Assembly: GCA_963721645.1 (NCBI GenBank) | Contig: CAVRJK010000002.1 | Coordinates: 1,054,001 to 1,118,000 of the forward strand | Direction of reading: 5' to 3' | DNA: 64,000 bases | Source: JALZKA01 sp963721645 | GTDB taxonomy: Bacteria > Actinomycetota > Thermoleophilia > Solirubrobacterales > 70-9 | Part shown: piece after piece, positions 54,064-64,000 of the stretch | Numbering within the stretch: position 1 is the stretch's first letter | Layout of the letters: each line of letters opens with the position of its first letter | Notes under the pieces: generated by a model | What the model was told of the DNA's origin: nothing | Database searches by the model: none | The model's input: the letters and a program-made list of their open reading frames with translations, nothing else | Program-made: the position numbers and the translations under genes

Positions 54064-54978
54064 ATGCCTCGCCGCACCGTTCGCCCGCCGAGTCGCCTGC
54101 GGGAGATCGACCGCGACGTGAACGAGGCCATCGCGCGCCATTCGGCCGCCGGCATGCGCTTCGAGGCGGGCGGCGTGCGGGCGTTCGCGCGCCAGCAGGG
54201 AGAAGGAGCCGACGTCGTCTTGCTTCATGGCGTGCCGACGTCGTCGTTCCTCTACCGGCGCGTTCTTCCTGTGCTTGCCGATCAGGGCCTTCGCGGGACC
54301 GCCTTCGACTTCCCGGGACTCGGCCTATCCGATAGGCCGGCCCCGTTCGACTATTCGTGGTCCGGGCTCGCATCGTGGACAGGCGACGCCATCGATGCTC
54401 TCGGGCTTGACCGTGTCCACCTCGTTGTTCACGACATCGGCGGGCCGATCGGGTTCGAGTGGGCCATCCGAAACCCCGACCGCGTTCTTTCGGTGACGGT
54501 TCTGAACACCGTGCTCGACGTGGCGAGCTTCAAGCGCCCCTGGCCGATGGCGCCTTTCGCCATTCCGGGTCTTGGCGAGGTGTGGCTCCGGCTCAGCCCG
54601 CGTTACCTCTTCTCCGAGATCTTCTACAGCCAGGGCATTGCGGAGCGATCACAGGTCCCGCGTTCCCAGATCTACGCGCACATCGCGCTCCTGCGCCTGC
54701 ACGACCGCGGCCGGGCATTCCTCGAGATCATGCGCGGCTTCGAGCTGTCCGACGAGAAGGAGCGATTCTTCCGGGAGGGCCTCGCCGAACGCTCATACCC
54801 AGTTCGCGCCGTCTGGGGCGAGAAGGATCCGGCTCTCGGTCGAGACCGCCTCGAGGCGGCGCAGCGGATCCTCGGTCTTGACGACGCGATCCTCCTCCCC
54901 GCCAAGCACTTTTTGCAGGAAGACCACGCCTCGGAAATCGCCCAAGCCGTAGCCGACCTCGCAGCACCCCTCGGCTGA
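54064..54978 (+). CDS. Alpha/beta hydrolase (haloalkane dehalogenase/epoxide hydrolase-like)
   Basis: 304 residues. Oxyanion-hole HGVPTS at 55-60, DFPGLGLSDRP, and the nucleophile elbow VVHDIGGPIG with D124 in place of serine. An aspartate nucleophile is typical of haloalkane dehalogenases, haloacetate dehalogenases and epoxide hydrolases, so the exact substrate is open. ATG at 54064 has AGGA eight bases upstream; an in-frame ATG two codons earlier is less well placed. Divergent from the pyr operon and not obviously related to it. Confidence 0.82.
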   Translation: MPRRTVRPPSRLREIDRDVNEAIARHSAAGMRFEAGGVRAFARQQGEGADVVLLHGVPTSSFLYRRVLPVLADQGLRGTAFDFPGLGLSDRPAPFDYSWSGLASWTGDAIDALGLDRVHLVVHDIGGPIGFEWAIRNPDRVLSVTVLNTVLDVASFKRPWPMAPFAIPGLGEVWLRLSPRYLFSEIFYSQGIAERSQVPRSQIYAHIALLRLHDRGRAFLEIMRGFELSDEKERFFREGLAERSYPVRAVWGEKDPALGRDRLEAAQRILGLDDAILLPAKHFLQEDHASEIAQAVADLAAPLG

Positions 54979-54985
54979 CGCTCGA

Positions 54986-55008
54986 GGGGTGGACACATTC
55001 ACCCCTTT
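54986..55008 (+). terminator. Possible terminator after the alpha/beta hydrolase gene
   Basis: GGGGTG, eight-base loop, CACCCC followed by TTT, eight bases past the stop codon. Six pairs and a short U-run. Confidence 0.45.
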
Positions 55009-55097
55009 GGGGTCTTGCGCGTGCCGCTCGGGAGCATTAGGGTCGGCGCTGACAAGGAATGTTCAAAGGGACGCGGGGGCGTTCGGAGGAAGGCGCG

Positions 55098-55190
55098 ATG
55101 GTGTCGGATGGGCCAATTGAGATAGACGTCGTGTTGATCTCGCGGGAGTCAGGAGAGGGCGTGCGAGGTACCCATGGCGACAGGCCCTGA
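55098..55190 (+). CDS. Small upstream ORF before the giant-protein operon
   Basis: A 30-codon frame (MVSDGPIEIDVVLISRES...) with a textbook ribosome-binding site, GGAGGAAGG, eight bases before the ATG. It overlaps the first 17 bases of the 1096-residue gene in another frame. An in-frame ATG at 55059 would extend it to 43 codons. It could be a leader peptide coupling translation, a tiny partner protein, or chance. Confidence 0.35.
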   Translation: MVSDGPIEIDVVLISRESGEGVRGTHGDRP

Positions 55191-58100
55191 GGGCGCGGAC
55201 GAGACGGACCGAGTAGGGCCGGGGGCCGAACCCACCCTGGGTATTCGCCGGCGTGAGCTACTCATTGGCGGTGGCGCCATCGCGGGTGTCGCCGTCATCA
55301 CCCGGTTCGAGCGCGACCAGGAGCTCTTCGAACGGCTGCTCCGCGGTAGCGGTCCGAAACCCACGTTCACGGCACGCATGCTTCGCCCTGAAGACATGCT
55401 GGCGTTCGACCTTGAGTTTTACGAGGCCTCATATGAGGTGAGGGACGGCATTCCCTACGCGCTCCCCACGCCCGTGGACGGCCCCCAGCGGGAGGATTTC
55501 GTGATGGTCGCCGTGTTCGGGCCGCAGGCCGTCGCCGAAGAGCCCCTCGACACAACGGGAAGTGTCGTAACAACGCTGACCCCGCCCCATGCGTCCCAGG
55601 TCGGCGGCCCCTCCCGTCTCGCCTTCTCCGTTCGCGGCCTGCTCTCCCTGGAAGACCAGTCGCTCCTCAACTTCGTCACGCTCAACATCCAACCGCCGGA
55701 CACTCGCGCAGAGCGCGGGCAGACGCCTCTGAGCAAGAAGATGCTGCTCGTCCCGGCGGCTCTCACTGAGAAGGAGAGAAAAAAGCTCAAGGGACGGGCG
55801 GGTCCGCAGAAGCCGAAGCCCATGGAGACATCCATCGAGGCGCCCTTCCGGATGATGCTCTCCCCGGCTCTGAACGGCTCCGGCGAGCAGTTCTGGCGGA
55901 ACCGCACGAGCCCGCTCCTGAATGGAGAGCGCTCCGAGCTTTGGCACACGAGGCTCGTGAATCTCTACTGCCTCGACAACCTGTGTTCCACCGGGGAATC
56001 AAGCCTCAACGGGGAAGCTAAGCCCGAGAGCGAGATCCGGGCGGTCTGGACTCCGGGCTGGAGTGTCAAGCCCCAGAACGTGGCCCAAACCGAGCCCTTC
56101 ACGCGGCCGATGGCGCTGACGCCGAGGGCACGCAGTGAGATCGTCAGCCTCTCGTCCAACCACAAGACGTTCAACGCCCCGTTCACCGGCAAAGCCCGCT
56201 TGCTGACGTTGAGCGCGCTGGGTGCGTCCCTGGACCTGCGTTTCGACTTCCCCGAGTTGAGGGGCAGCGACTTCGACGTGACCCACTGGAGCAACCGAGC
56301 AACGCTCGGACGTGATCACTACGTCAAGGTCGTCGAAAGCGGCTACCTGTTCCCGCTCGGCCACGCGGCTTCGTTGATCACCATCAGCGAGCGGCAGATC
56401 GAGGTCAGGAGCGGTAACTCCTACGCAGTCGTACGAAAGCGCCAGTACCTCGTCCTCAAGGAGAAGTCCAAGAGGTACACCAGCCAGTACACCAACCGCG
56501 CGTTTCCGTTCGGCTCGGTCACCGTGGTCGATGACATAACACCGCTACTCGACGAGCCGAAGAACAGCAATATCCCCGGCGTGAACGGCGCGGCGTTCTG
56601 GCCCCGCGTCAGCGGCCGTGATTACCTCTGGACTCTCGCGGGGACAGACCCGGAGGGCATCCGCGTCGAGTTTCAAGCCCCCCTGATCTTTGTCAAGAAC
56701 TCCCTCGCGACGGCGCAGAGCAATAGCAAGAGTCGCCAGAAGCTCGTGGACTACTACCTCGACGACGCTCGCTCTCAGCAGCGGCGGCGACCGCTCGGGG
56801 GCCAGTCCGTTGCATATGCGCAATCGATTCCGGGGAAGGCTCGCCAAACGGCTTTTGCTACCGACGTCTTCGAGCTGAGTGTTACCGCGGCCAACGAAAA
56901 CTTTACGCCCAGGTTCCTTCCCCGGCTTCGCGAGGCGACGATCGCGACGCCCGCGCTTGCGGCGCTCGGTCCCGAGGCAAGGCTCCGCGTCAAACCTTCC
57001 ACTGCCTTCCTGAACTCGGGTTTCGATCAGGCCAAGAACGCGGCTCAGGCTTACCTGACCGCGGTGGAGAAGGTCGCGCTCGACTACACGAAGGACGCTG
57101 GCGCAGCAGCGACCGGCGCCCTCGGAGCGCCCAATATGAACCTGTCGGCGCTGTCGAGGACCCTCGGCCCGCTCGGTGGAGACCTCAAGAACGGAACGCT
57201 GCCGACCCTAAAGCCTGCCGATTTTTTCGCCGGCGCGACGTTCCTCGGCATCAAGTTCACCGACGTCCTGCCTCAATCGATCCCCTTTCCCGACCCCACG
57301 AAGGCCGGCTACGAAGCGTTGGCCGCCAAGGTGCCCCGGACGCTCACGGAGACCATCTACGAGGGCGGCACCGGCCAGCTCTCGCGCAAGATCCCGAAGG
57401 AGATCCGAACCGAGTTCATCTGGGAGCCTGAGCTGAAGGGCAACGGAGTCTTCATCGCCGAGGGCCGGACCGGCAGGGCGGCGACGATGCTGTTGCGGAA
57501 TGTGACGGTGGTTCCGATCTCCGAGCAAGGAGCAGGAAAGCCCCGCTCGGACACGACCGGCGAGATCAAGAACTTCGGGCTCTCGCTGTTCGGGAAGCCG
57601 GGCGATGCGAGCGCTTTCCTCATCGTCTACTTCAACCGATTCGAGTTCCGCTCGCGGAACGACCAGAAGCCCGACGTTCATGTGGATGTCGACGACGTGG
57701 TGTTCGCGGGACCGCTCGAGTTCGTGAACGGGCTGCGCCAGTTGATGAAGTCGACAAGCGGTGGCACCGGCATCCAGACCGACATCACCCCTGGGGGCGT
57801 CGTCGCCAGCTACGGGGTGGACTTCCCGTCGATAAGCACCGGGCTCCTCTCGATTCAGAACATCTCGCTGGGCGCTGGGATCGAGGTGCCGTTCGACGGC
57901 AAGCCGGTCACCGTGCGCTTCAACTTCTGCAAGGTAGAGCGTCCCTTCCTCCTCATCTACACGATCTTTGGAGGCGGCGGGTTCGCCAACGTTGCGATCA
58001 ATTCGAAGGGCGTCGAGTCGCTCACCGTCTCGCTCGAGTTCGGAGCCGCGGCGGCAATCGATCTCGGCGTCGCCTCAGGAAGCGTCCAGGTCATGGCCGG

Positions 58101-58464
58101 GATCATCATCAAGGTCGAGGGATCGGACGCCATGCTCACCGGTTTCGTTCGGCTGCGGGGCGAGCTCGACATTCTCGGCCTGATCAACGTTTCTCTGGAG
58201 TTTTTGCTTTCGCTCACGTACGACTCCAAGACCGGGGAGGCGTGGGGCCGTGCGAAGCTGACCGTCGAGGTCGAGGTCTTCTGTTTCTCCAAGAGCGTGA
58301 CGGTTGAAGCGGAGAAGCGCCTGAAAGGCGGTGGCGGCGGCCTGCGTGCCCGGGCGCTCAAGGGGGGCAATGCCGAACCGCCCGCGCCGATCTCGTTCGC
58401 CGACTTGTACACCACACAAGACTGGGACACCTACAGGTCGGCGTTCGCGCCGGCGGCATTCTGA
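55174..58464 (+). CDS. Large protein of unknown function with a twin-arginine-like N-terminus
   Basis: 1096 residues, family not recognised. Residues 24-44 form an RRRELLIGGGAIAGVAV-type segment (basic pair, then hydrophobic), suggesting Tat export or membrane anchoring, without a clear cleavage site. The middle holds beta-rich sequence with the pieces IEAPFRMMLSP and RSELWHTRLVNLY. The last ~250 residues alternate short hydrophobic strands (VTVRFNFCKVERPFLLIY; GSVQVMAGIIIKVEG) like an elongated beta-solenoid or barrel. GAGG lies five bases before the ATG. Its stop shares a base with the next gene's ATG, so it is cotranslated with another giant protein. Confidence 0.75.
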   Translation: MATGPEGADETDRVGPGAEPTLGIRRRELLIGGGAIAGVAVITRFERDQELFERLLRGSGPKPTFTARMLRPEDMLAFDLEFYEASYEVRDGIPYALPTPVDGPQREDFVMVAVFGPQAVAEEPLDTTGSVVTTLTPPHASQVGGPSRLAFSVRGLLSLEDQSLLNFVTLNIQPPDTRAERGQTPLSKKMLLVPAALTEKERKKLKGRAGPQKPKPMETSIEAPFRMMLSPALNGSGEQFWRNRTSPLLNGERSELWHTRLVNLYCLDNLCSTGESSLNGEAKPESEIRAVWTPGWSVKPQNVAQTEPFTRPMALTPRARSEIVSLSSNHKTFNAPFTGKARLLTLSALGASLDLRFDFPELRGSDFDVTHWSNRATLGRDHYVKVVESGYLFPLGHAASLITISERQIEVRSGNSYAVVRKRQYLVLKEKSKRYTSQYTNRAFPFGSVTVVDDITPLLDEPKNSNIPGVNGAAFWPRVSGRDYLWTLAGTDPEGIRVEFQAPLIFVKNSLATAQSNSKSRQKLVDYYLDDARSQQRRRPLGGQSVAYAQSIPGKARQTAFATDVFELSVTAANENFTPRFLPRLREATIATPALAALGPEARLRVKPSTAFLNSGFDQAKNAAQAYLTAVEKVALDYTKDAGAAATGALGAPNMNLSALSRTLGPLGGDLKNGTLPTLKPADFFAGATFLGIKFTDVLPQSIPFPDPTKAGYEALAAKVPRTLTETIYEGGTGQLSRKIPKEIRTEFIWEPELKGNGVFIAEGRTGRAATMLLRNVTVVPISEQGAGKPRSDTTGEIKNFGLSLFGKPGDASAFLIVYFNRFEFRSRNDQKPDVHVDVDDVVFAGPLEFVNGLRQLMKSTSGGTGIQTDITPGGVVASYGVDFPSISTGLLSIQNISLGAGIEVPFDGKPVTVRFNFCKVERPFLLIYTIFGGGGFANVAINSKGVESLTVSLEFGAAAAIDLGVASGSVQVMAGIIIKVEGSDAMLTGFVRLRGELDILGLINVSLEFLLSLTYDSKTGEAWGRAKLTVEVEVFCFSKSVTVEAEKRLKGGGGGLRARALKGGNAEPPAPISFADLYTTQDWDTYRSAFAPAAF

Positions 58465-61400
58465 TGGGCAGGCAGCGGATCTATTACACGGGACTTCCCC
58501 GCGGAATCGATTCCGCGGGCAACGCGCGTATCACGTGCTTCATCACGCCACGGCTCGAGAAGTCCACCGGGACAGGCGCAGCCTTCCGCGGGTCGGCCTC
58601 CGGGTTCGAGGAATTCCCGGACTGGCTCGATTGGCCCGCGAGCGTGAGAGATCGCATCGACTGGCGCCTGGGCATCGTGGCGGACGGCCAGACCTTCGAG
58701 CCGGAGCTCACGATCACGAGCCCGACGCCGAGCTCCAGCCTCTGGTCTCAACTCATTCCGCCCGACTCCCCGCTTGAGGATTTCGCCGGCCCGCGTGCGA
58801 ACGACGACAACGACGGCTACGTGGTCGCGTCCCCGGACGCGTCGGCGGGCAGGTATCTCGAGGACCGGCTTCTGACTCTCGCGCAGGACTTCGAAGAGCC
58901 CGACGCCGACACCGCACGCGAGGCCTACCAGGCCCTGAACTTCTACGACCCTGTCCGCGACGGCCTCGACGTCGACGATCAACTCGCCGAGATCATCGAT
59001 CAGCTGGCGGAGCGTGGCACGGTCCGAAGCGATCCGGGGCGCCCCGATCTCGACGCAGTTCAGACACTTCTGCTGACCGAACCGTCGCTGGAGAACCTCC
59101 AGGCGGCGTGCGACGCTGCGCGTGCCGGCGCGAGTGCGAGATCGGGTATCGGTGCCGCTCGCATCCTGGGAGATCAGCCTCCCCGCCCCGGGGATCCTCC
59201 GGTGCTACCCAACCTCGAGTTTCACCAGGCCGTGGCCGCTGCGGCTACCCACCCGTACCTGCTGCGCCTATTGGGCCTTGTGGTCGACTTCGCATTTCAG
59301 ATCCCACCTGAGTTCCAGGGATCGCAGGTTCGCCCGTTCCTCACCTACATCGACGCCGACTTCAGCTCGCGGCTCCCCCCGAACGAGATCATCCCGACGC
59401 CTCAGATCCGGACCTGGTGTCTGCTCAGCTCTAACGTTTTCGAGGCCAGGCCTCGACCCTCGGCGCCCACTACCGAGCGCGGACTCCTTCGTCTCTCTGA
59501 CCGACTCACGAACGGGCTGCAGAAGTACTCGCTGAGCCAGATCGACGCTCAGGGGGCAACCCTCCGAACGGTCGAGTACGTCACGAATCTCCAGCGTCAC
59601 ACTTGCCGCGGCGATTTCACCAGTCCCTACACGCCGAAGAAGGCGCCGCCACCGCCTTTGCGGACAACTGGCATCTCCATCGTCGAAGCCGACCGCGGCC
59701 AGACGGTGAAGAGGAGCTACGACCGTCAGATTCAGATCAACAGCGCGATGCTGGGGACTGGATTCATAAACCTGGACCGCGAGGACATCACCCGCGGCTA
59801 CGCGGTCGATGTTTTCGATTCGCAGTCGAACGCCTGGTATTCGCTTTGTCGCCGTGTCGGGCGAGCGCGCTTCGGGGATGCGGCCGACGATCCGAACCCT
59901 GCGCCCCTGCCGGGGGACATCACCTGGCAGGACGAGGGTTGGGTCTCCGGAGGTTGGACCAAGGGCTTCCGACCAAATGACCTCGTCAGACGGGTCAGCG
60001 GAGCCTTCGCGAGCTGGGCGAATGGCTGGAGCTTGGTCACACAGCGACCTGGCAAGTCCGTCGACCCCGACGAGAAGGCGGTCGAAAGGGTTCCCAGGGT
60101 TGATGAAGACTTCAAGATGTCCGTGCGCTATGACGCGGAACCCGGTTCCCTGCCGCCGCAGCGCTTCGGCAGGACGTACCGGTTCCGGGCCCGTGCCATC
60201 GACCTCGCGGGCGACGCGATCTCGATCGATGAAGCGACGGCGCTGGGCAGCCCTCACGTCCTCCAAACGGACTTTCGCCGGTACGAGCCCGTTGCGCCTC
60301 CGACCGTGCTCATGCGCAAGCAGGTGACCGAGGGCGAGTCGCCGGACGCAGTGGTTCTCCGCAGCAACTTCGGGACGGCGACGGGACTCACCGTCGCGTC
60401 CGATCGACACGTCTTCCCGCCTTCCTACGACGAGTTTCGCGCGGAGTGCCACGGGATGTTCGACGACGCCAACGGAATCAGACCAGACGTCTACGCCCAG
60501 ATCGCTGGGCGCGAGGGAGGCACCTACGACGCCCGTGATTCTTCCGGCGATTTCGTCCATCCCAACGCGCAGGCGGATCCGCAGAACTACGGCGCGCCCT
60601 ACTTCGACGTGGACACTCCGCAATTCGTGGTCGAGGGAGGGTCGCTTGCGAGGATGCCGTCGCTTCGCCGACCCGATGAGCGGAGGCTTTTCGTTCAAGG
60701 GACTTCCGGGGGCTCCGGCCGCGAACTACCAGGTTTTCGACATCTACCGAGGCGGCGCGGCCTGGCCAAATGTCAGGCCGATCCGGCTTCGGGTGTTCGA
60801 GAGCGCAAACTTCGTTGCGCCGACTTTGGTCGGTGACGAACTGCGAGTGGGACTACCCAAGGGAGAGACATTCGACGTGAAGCTGAGCTCCTCGCTCGTC
60901 GCTTCGCGCGTCGGCCATATGTCGATAGCCAGGTTTGGCTCCCCCTCGTTGCAAGCGCGATTCATACAGGGCGAGCACTGGGCGACCACGCCGTCGCGCA
61001 ACCTCCGCCTCGTCCACGCGGTGCGGCAGCCGCTTCGCCCGACGGAGTTCGTGAATCTTCTCGAAACGCGCCGGAGAGGGCAGACAAACATCCAGCTTGA
61101 GGACACGATGGCAACGTCGCGAAAGAGCACCGAGCGAGTCGAGGTGTACGCGGAATGGGTCGAAAAGACGGACTTCCTGCCCGTCGGCGTCGACGAGCTG
61201 CACGAGCCCGAGCGGTGGGAACCCGAGCGCGAAGTGCCGGTCGATTCGAAGGTCTTCGAGCGCTCGATCGACCTTCAGGGACCTGACGGTTCGCTCCCGA
61301 TCGACGTGCGGCACGAGTTGCACACCACGCGGCACATTCCGGCGATCTCGTACAGGACCGTGGCGACGACGCGCTTCAAGGAGTACTTCACGGAAAGAGC

Positions 61401-62664
61401 AGAGGTCTCGCCCCCGTCCACATCTCCCGGAGCCAGTCTTCCCTCCACCTACTCCGGACCGGCGGCGGCCGGCAGTCAGGCCATCGTCGAGGACTCCGAG
61501 CGGGTAACGAGCCTAGATGGGACGCAGACTTTCGAGCGCTTGAAGCCGGGTGAGCCCGAGAGCGAGGGCTACTACACGATGGACTACGAAGCGGGCACCA
61601 TCTCCCGTTTCGACCTGGGCGGCCGCGACAACATGCCGGACGAGGTGCGGGTCACGTACATCAAGCGCGAGATCACTCGCCCAAGCCCTGGACCGACCGT
61701 CAAAAGGGCGTTGAGCACTCGCAGACCCGATCCACCCAAGATTCAGTACGCAATGCCGACGTTCAAGCGAACGGCCGACTCCATAGGCAACATCACCAGG
61801 GCTTCACGTGAAGTCGCGGGGCTTCGCGTCTTCCTGGACCGGCCCTGGTGGTCATCCGGCGACGAAGAGCTGCTGGGCGTCGTGATCGCCGACGGGATCA
61901 GCTCATCGGGCGTCGAACACCTGGTCTCTCGCGCAGGCCAAGACCCGATCTGGAAGGGATCCTCGGTGCGCGAACTGTTGTACGGCATCAACTTTCCGGC
62001 CGCGATCGAGTCCCAGGGTGGGCTGACGCTGCCCGAGGCTCCCAGCAGCCGGACTTTCACGGTTGCGGGACACGCAGTACGGCCGGACATCGAGCACCTG
62101 CGCTGGTATTGCGACATCGACATATCGCCCGGGGATGCGTACACCCCGTTTGTCCGCTTGGCCTTGGCGCGATATCAGCCGAATTCCCTCATCGGTCTCG
62201 AACTCTCGCCGGTCGTGCAACTCGACTACATGCAGCTCTACCCGAATCGCTTCGCGTACGTGTTCCGGCAGAACAGTTCGAGCGTCAGCGTGAACGTTGA
62301 CGGCATCGCCCACGATGGCGGGCGGTACCGAAGGACTCCGGGCGCCACGACCCCGCCCGGCTCGGCGATCGAAGTGCAGCTGGAGCAGCGCCGCGATGAC
62401 ATGCCACTCACCGATGAGCTCTTCGGTTGGGTGCCGGTCCCCGGAGAGCCGCCGGTTCGACTCGAATTTCGCGAGGATTCGAAAGGTGGGCCCGTTGGCT
62501 CTTGGTCGGGAGATATCAACGCCCCGACGGGGGGCCGGTACCGGATCGCGATTCGCGAGTACGAGCAGTTCGGCCCCAAGGTCGGGATCGGCACCGGCAG
62601 GTTTCAACGCCGGCTCGTCTACGCGGAGGCGATCGACGTCCCTGGCGACGGCATCGACCCGTAG
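58464..62664 (+). CDS. Giant protein of unknown function, frame broken near 60667
   Basis: Two long frames belong to one gene. The first runs from ATG 58464 (MGRQRIYYTGLPRGIDSAGN...) and the second covers the rest to the stop at 62662. At the junction the first frame reads SLARMPSL and the second DPMSGGFSFKGLPG. Dropping one G near 60667 joins them smoothly as SLARMPSLPDPMSGG, giving ~1399 residues. No signal peptide or membrane helix is evident; it is largely beta-type with many Pro/Gly/Arg turns. In the first frame a spurious tail runs to 60836. Family not recognised; consistent pairing with the upstream gene suggests a two-part complex. Confidence 0.7.
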
Positions 62665-62667
62665 GCG

Positions 62668-63972
62668 ATGGGCGCGCGCGGCTTGACATCAAGGGCGGGT
62701 CGGGTCGCGATCGCCGCGGCGGGACTGGCGATGAGCGCCTCCGTGGCCCTGGCGGGGTCGAACCCGCAGACCGAGCGTGCGAGCGTGAGCTCTCAAGGGA
62801 CCGAGGCCAACTCGTCCAGCTCTCAACCCTCCCTGTCATCGAACGGTCGGTCCCTGGTGTTCGTCTCAGCGGCAGATGACCTCGTTGCCGACGACTCGAA
62901 CGGCGCAGCGGACGTGTTCGTCCGCAACCTCAAGAAGGAAAAGACGACTCGCGTCAGCGTCGGTCCGAAACGCGTCGAGGCGGACGGGGCGAGCTCCGAG
63001 CCGACGCTTTCTGACAACGGACGCTATGTGGCGTTCATCTCGGGCGCCACGAACCTTGCGAAGAAGGACAAAAACGACCAGGTTGACGTCTTCGTCCGCG
63101 ATCTCAAACGAGGCAAGACCCAGCGGATTTCGCTGGGCAGACGCGGAGCCGAGCCGAACTGTGGTTGCTTTCACCCGGTGATCTCGGGCAACGGGCGGTT
63201 CGTCGCGTTCTCCTCGTTCGCGACCAATCTGGTTCGCAAGGATCGAAACGAGAGTGCCGATGTCTTCCTTCGCGATCTCAGAAAGCGCAAGACGACTCGG
63301 ATCTCCGTAGGGCCGAAGAGCGCCCAGGCCAACGGCGACAGCTACCAGCCGTCGATCTCGGCAAGCGGGAAGTCCGTGGCGTTTTCGTCGGAAGCAACGA
63401 ATCTCGTCAACGACGACGCGAACGGATATGCGGACGTCTATGTCCGCGATCTTGGAGGGCGAAAGACTCTCAGGGTCAGTCGGGGTCTTGACGGCGATGA
63501 GCCGGACGGCGACAGCCGGGCGCCGGCGATCTCGGCGAGGGGAAAGTCTGTCGCGTTCTCGTCCTCGGCAACAAATCTGGTGGAGGACGACTTGAATGGC
63601 GTTATCGACGTGTTCCTGGGCGGCGTCGGTAAGGGCAAGGCGAAGCGCGTCAGCATCGCCTCTGACGGAACGGAGGCTGATGACGAGAGCCTCTCGCCAT
63701 CGCTGTCGGCCAACGGGCGATCCGTCGCGTTCTATTCGTACGCGACCAACCTTGTGGCGACCGACGAAAATGAAGTTCGAGACGTCTTTGTTCACACCGT
63801 TCGCTCGAAGACGACCGAGCGTGAAAGCGTCAGTTCGACCGGCGTCGAAGGCGACGCCGAGAGCTTTGCTCCCACTCTGTCCGGGAACGGGAATCGAGTT
63901 GCGTTCAGCTCTTCAGCAGCCAATCTGGTGGGCGACGACACGAACGGCGTCCGCGACGTTTTCGTGCGTTAG
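62668..63972 (+). CDS. Secreted PD40/TolB-type beta-propeller
   Basis: 434 residues. Signal peptide with cleavage near residue 29 (SVALA-GS). Seven repeats of ~52 residues follow, each with (V/S)AFSSxATNLVxxDxNGxxDVFVRDL and a TxRVS strand, as in TolB/PD40 propellers; the DxNG turns could bind calcium. The protein ends exactly at the end of the seventh repeat (DVFVR), which fits a closed seven-bladed ring. It begins three bases after the giant protein's stop, so all three genes form one operon. Confidence 0.8.
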   Translation: MGARGLTSRAGRVAIAAAGLAMSASVALAGSNPQTERASVSSQGTEANSSSSQPSLSSNGRSLVFVSAADDLVADDSNGAADVFVRNLKKEKTTRVSVGPKRVEADGASSEPTLSDNGRYVAFISGATNLAKKDKNDQVDVFVRDLKRGKTQRISLGRRGAEPNCGCFHPVISGNGRFVAFSSFATNLVRKDRNESADVFLRDLRKRKTTRISVGPKSAQANGDSYQPSISASGKSVAFSSEATNLVNDDANGYADVYVRDLGGRKTLRVSRGLDGDEPDGDSRAPAISARGKSVAFSSSATNLVEDDLNGVIDVFLGGVGKGKAKRVSIASDGTEADDESLSPSLSANGRSVAFYSYATNLVATDENEVRDVFVHTVRSKTTERESVSSTGVEGDAESFAPTLSGNGNRVAFSSSAANLVGDDTNGVRDVFVR

Positions 63973-64000
63973 ACCGTCAACCCGCGGCTGAAGGCGGCCG

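Overview
The window is high-GC bacterial chromosome with dense, mostly co-oriented genes, frequent GTG/TTG starts and many 4-bp (ATGA/GTGA) stop-start overlaps. A mycobacterial-type integration host factor (mIHF), an actinobacterial-style PyrR site overlapping the pyrR ribosome-binding site, leaderless-looking promoters, and RNase J together with RNase Y point to Actinobacteria. RNase Y is missing from most Actinomycetia, so I infer a deep-branching class such as Thermoleophilia/Solirubrobacterales. This is inference from gene content; no search was run.

Layout. 1-4.1 kb (minus): operon with two glycosyltransferase-type enzymes, a beta-propeller lipoprotein, a cytochrome b/molybdopterin fusion protein and a membrane protein. 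4.1-6.5 kb (plus): membrane protein and nucleotide-sugar epimerase. 6.5-10.9 kb (minus): rny, a cupredoxin, miaB, miaA. 11-14.5 kb: accessory island between rny and recX, in which a related small hairpin marks nearly every gene boundary; it holds a decayed small gene, two NTF2-like paralogues and a secreted BNR-repeat protein. 14.5-23 kb (minus): recX, recA, thpR, an epoxide hydrolase, cinA, a secreted beta-propeller and ftsK. 22.9-25.2 kb (plus): a two-component system ending in a strong terminator. 25.2-41.4 kb (minus): one long information-processing and lysine-pathway run, rimP-nusA-infB-rbfA-nrnA-truB-ribF-rpsO-pnp-M16 peptidase-dapB-amidase-dapA-rnj. 41.5-44.8 kb (minus): mihF-gmk-rpoZ-coaBC-TPR-dtd. 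44.9-53.9 kb (minus): a complete UMP pathway operon, pyrR-pyrB-pyrC-carA-carB-pyrK-pyrD. 54-55 kb: an alpha/beta hydrolase. 55.1-64 kb (plus): an operon of two very large unfamiliar proteins and a secreted PD40-type propeller.

How the parts work together. The rimP-to-pnp block couples transcription elongation, translation initiation, ribosome maturation, nanoRNA turnover and RNA decay, as in other bacteria, and starts with a promoter followed by an intrinsic terminator that looks like a leader attenuator. The pyr operon opens with a PyrR-binding loop whose 3' arm carries the pyrR Shine-Dalgarno sequence, and it has a second terminator-like hairpin between carA and carB.

Three genes show single-base frame breaks (truB, the second giant protein, and the small gene at 11.2-11.5 kb). 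In truB and the giant gene both halves are well conserved in character, so assembly errors are as likely as real decay. The most unusual regions are the hairpin-bounded island at 11-14.5 kb and the giant-protein operon at 55-64 kb.
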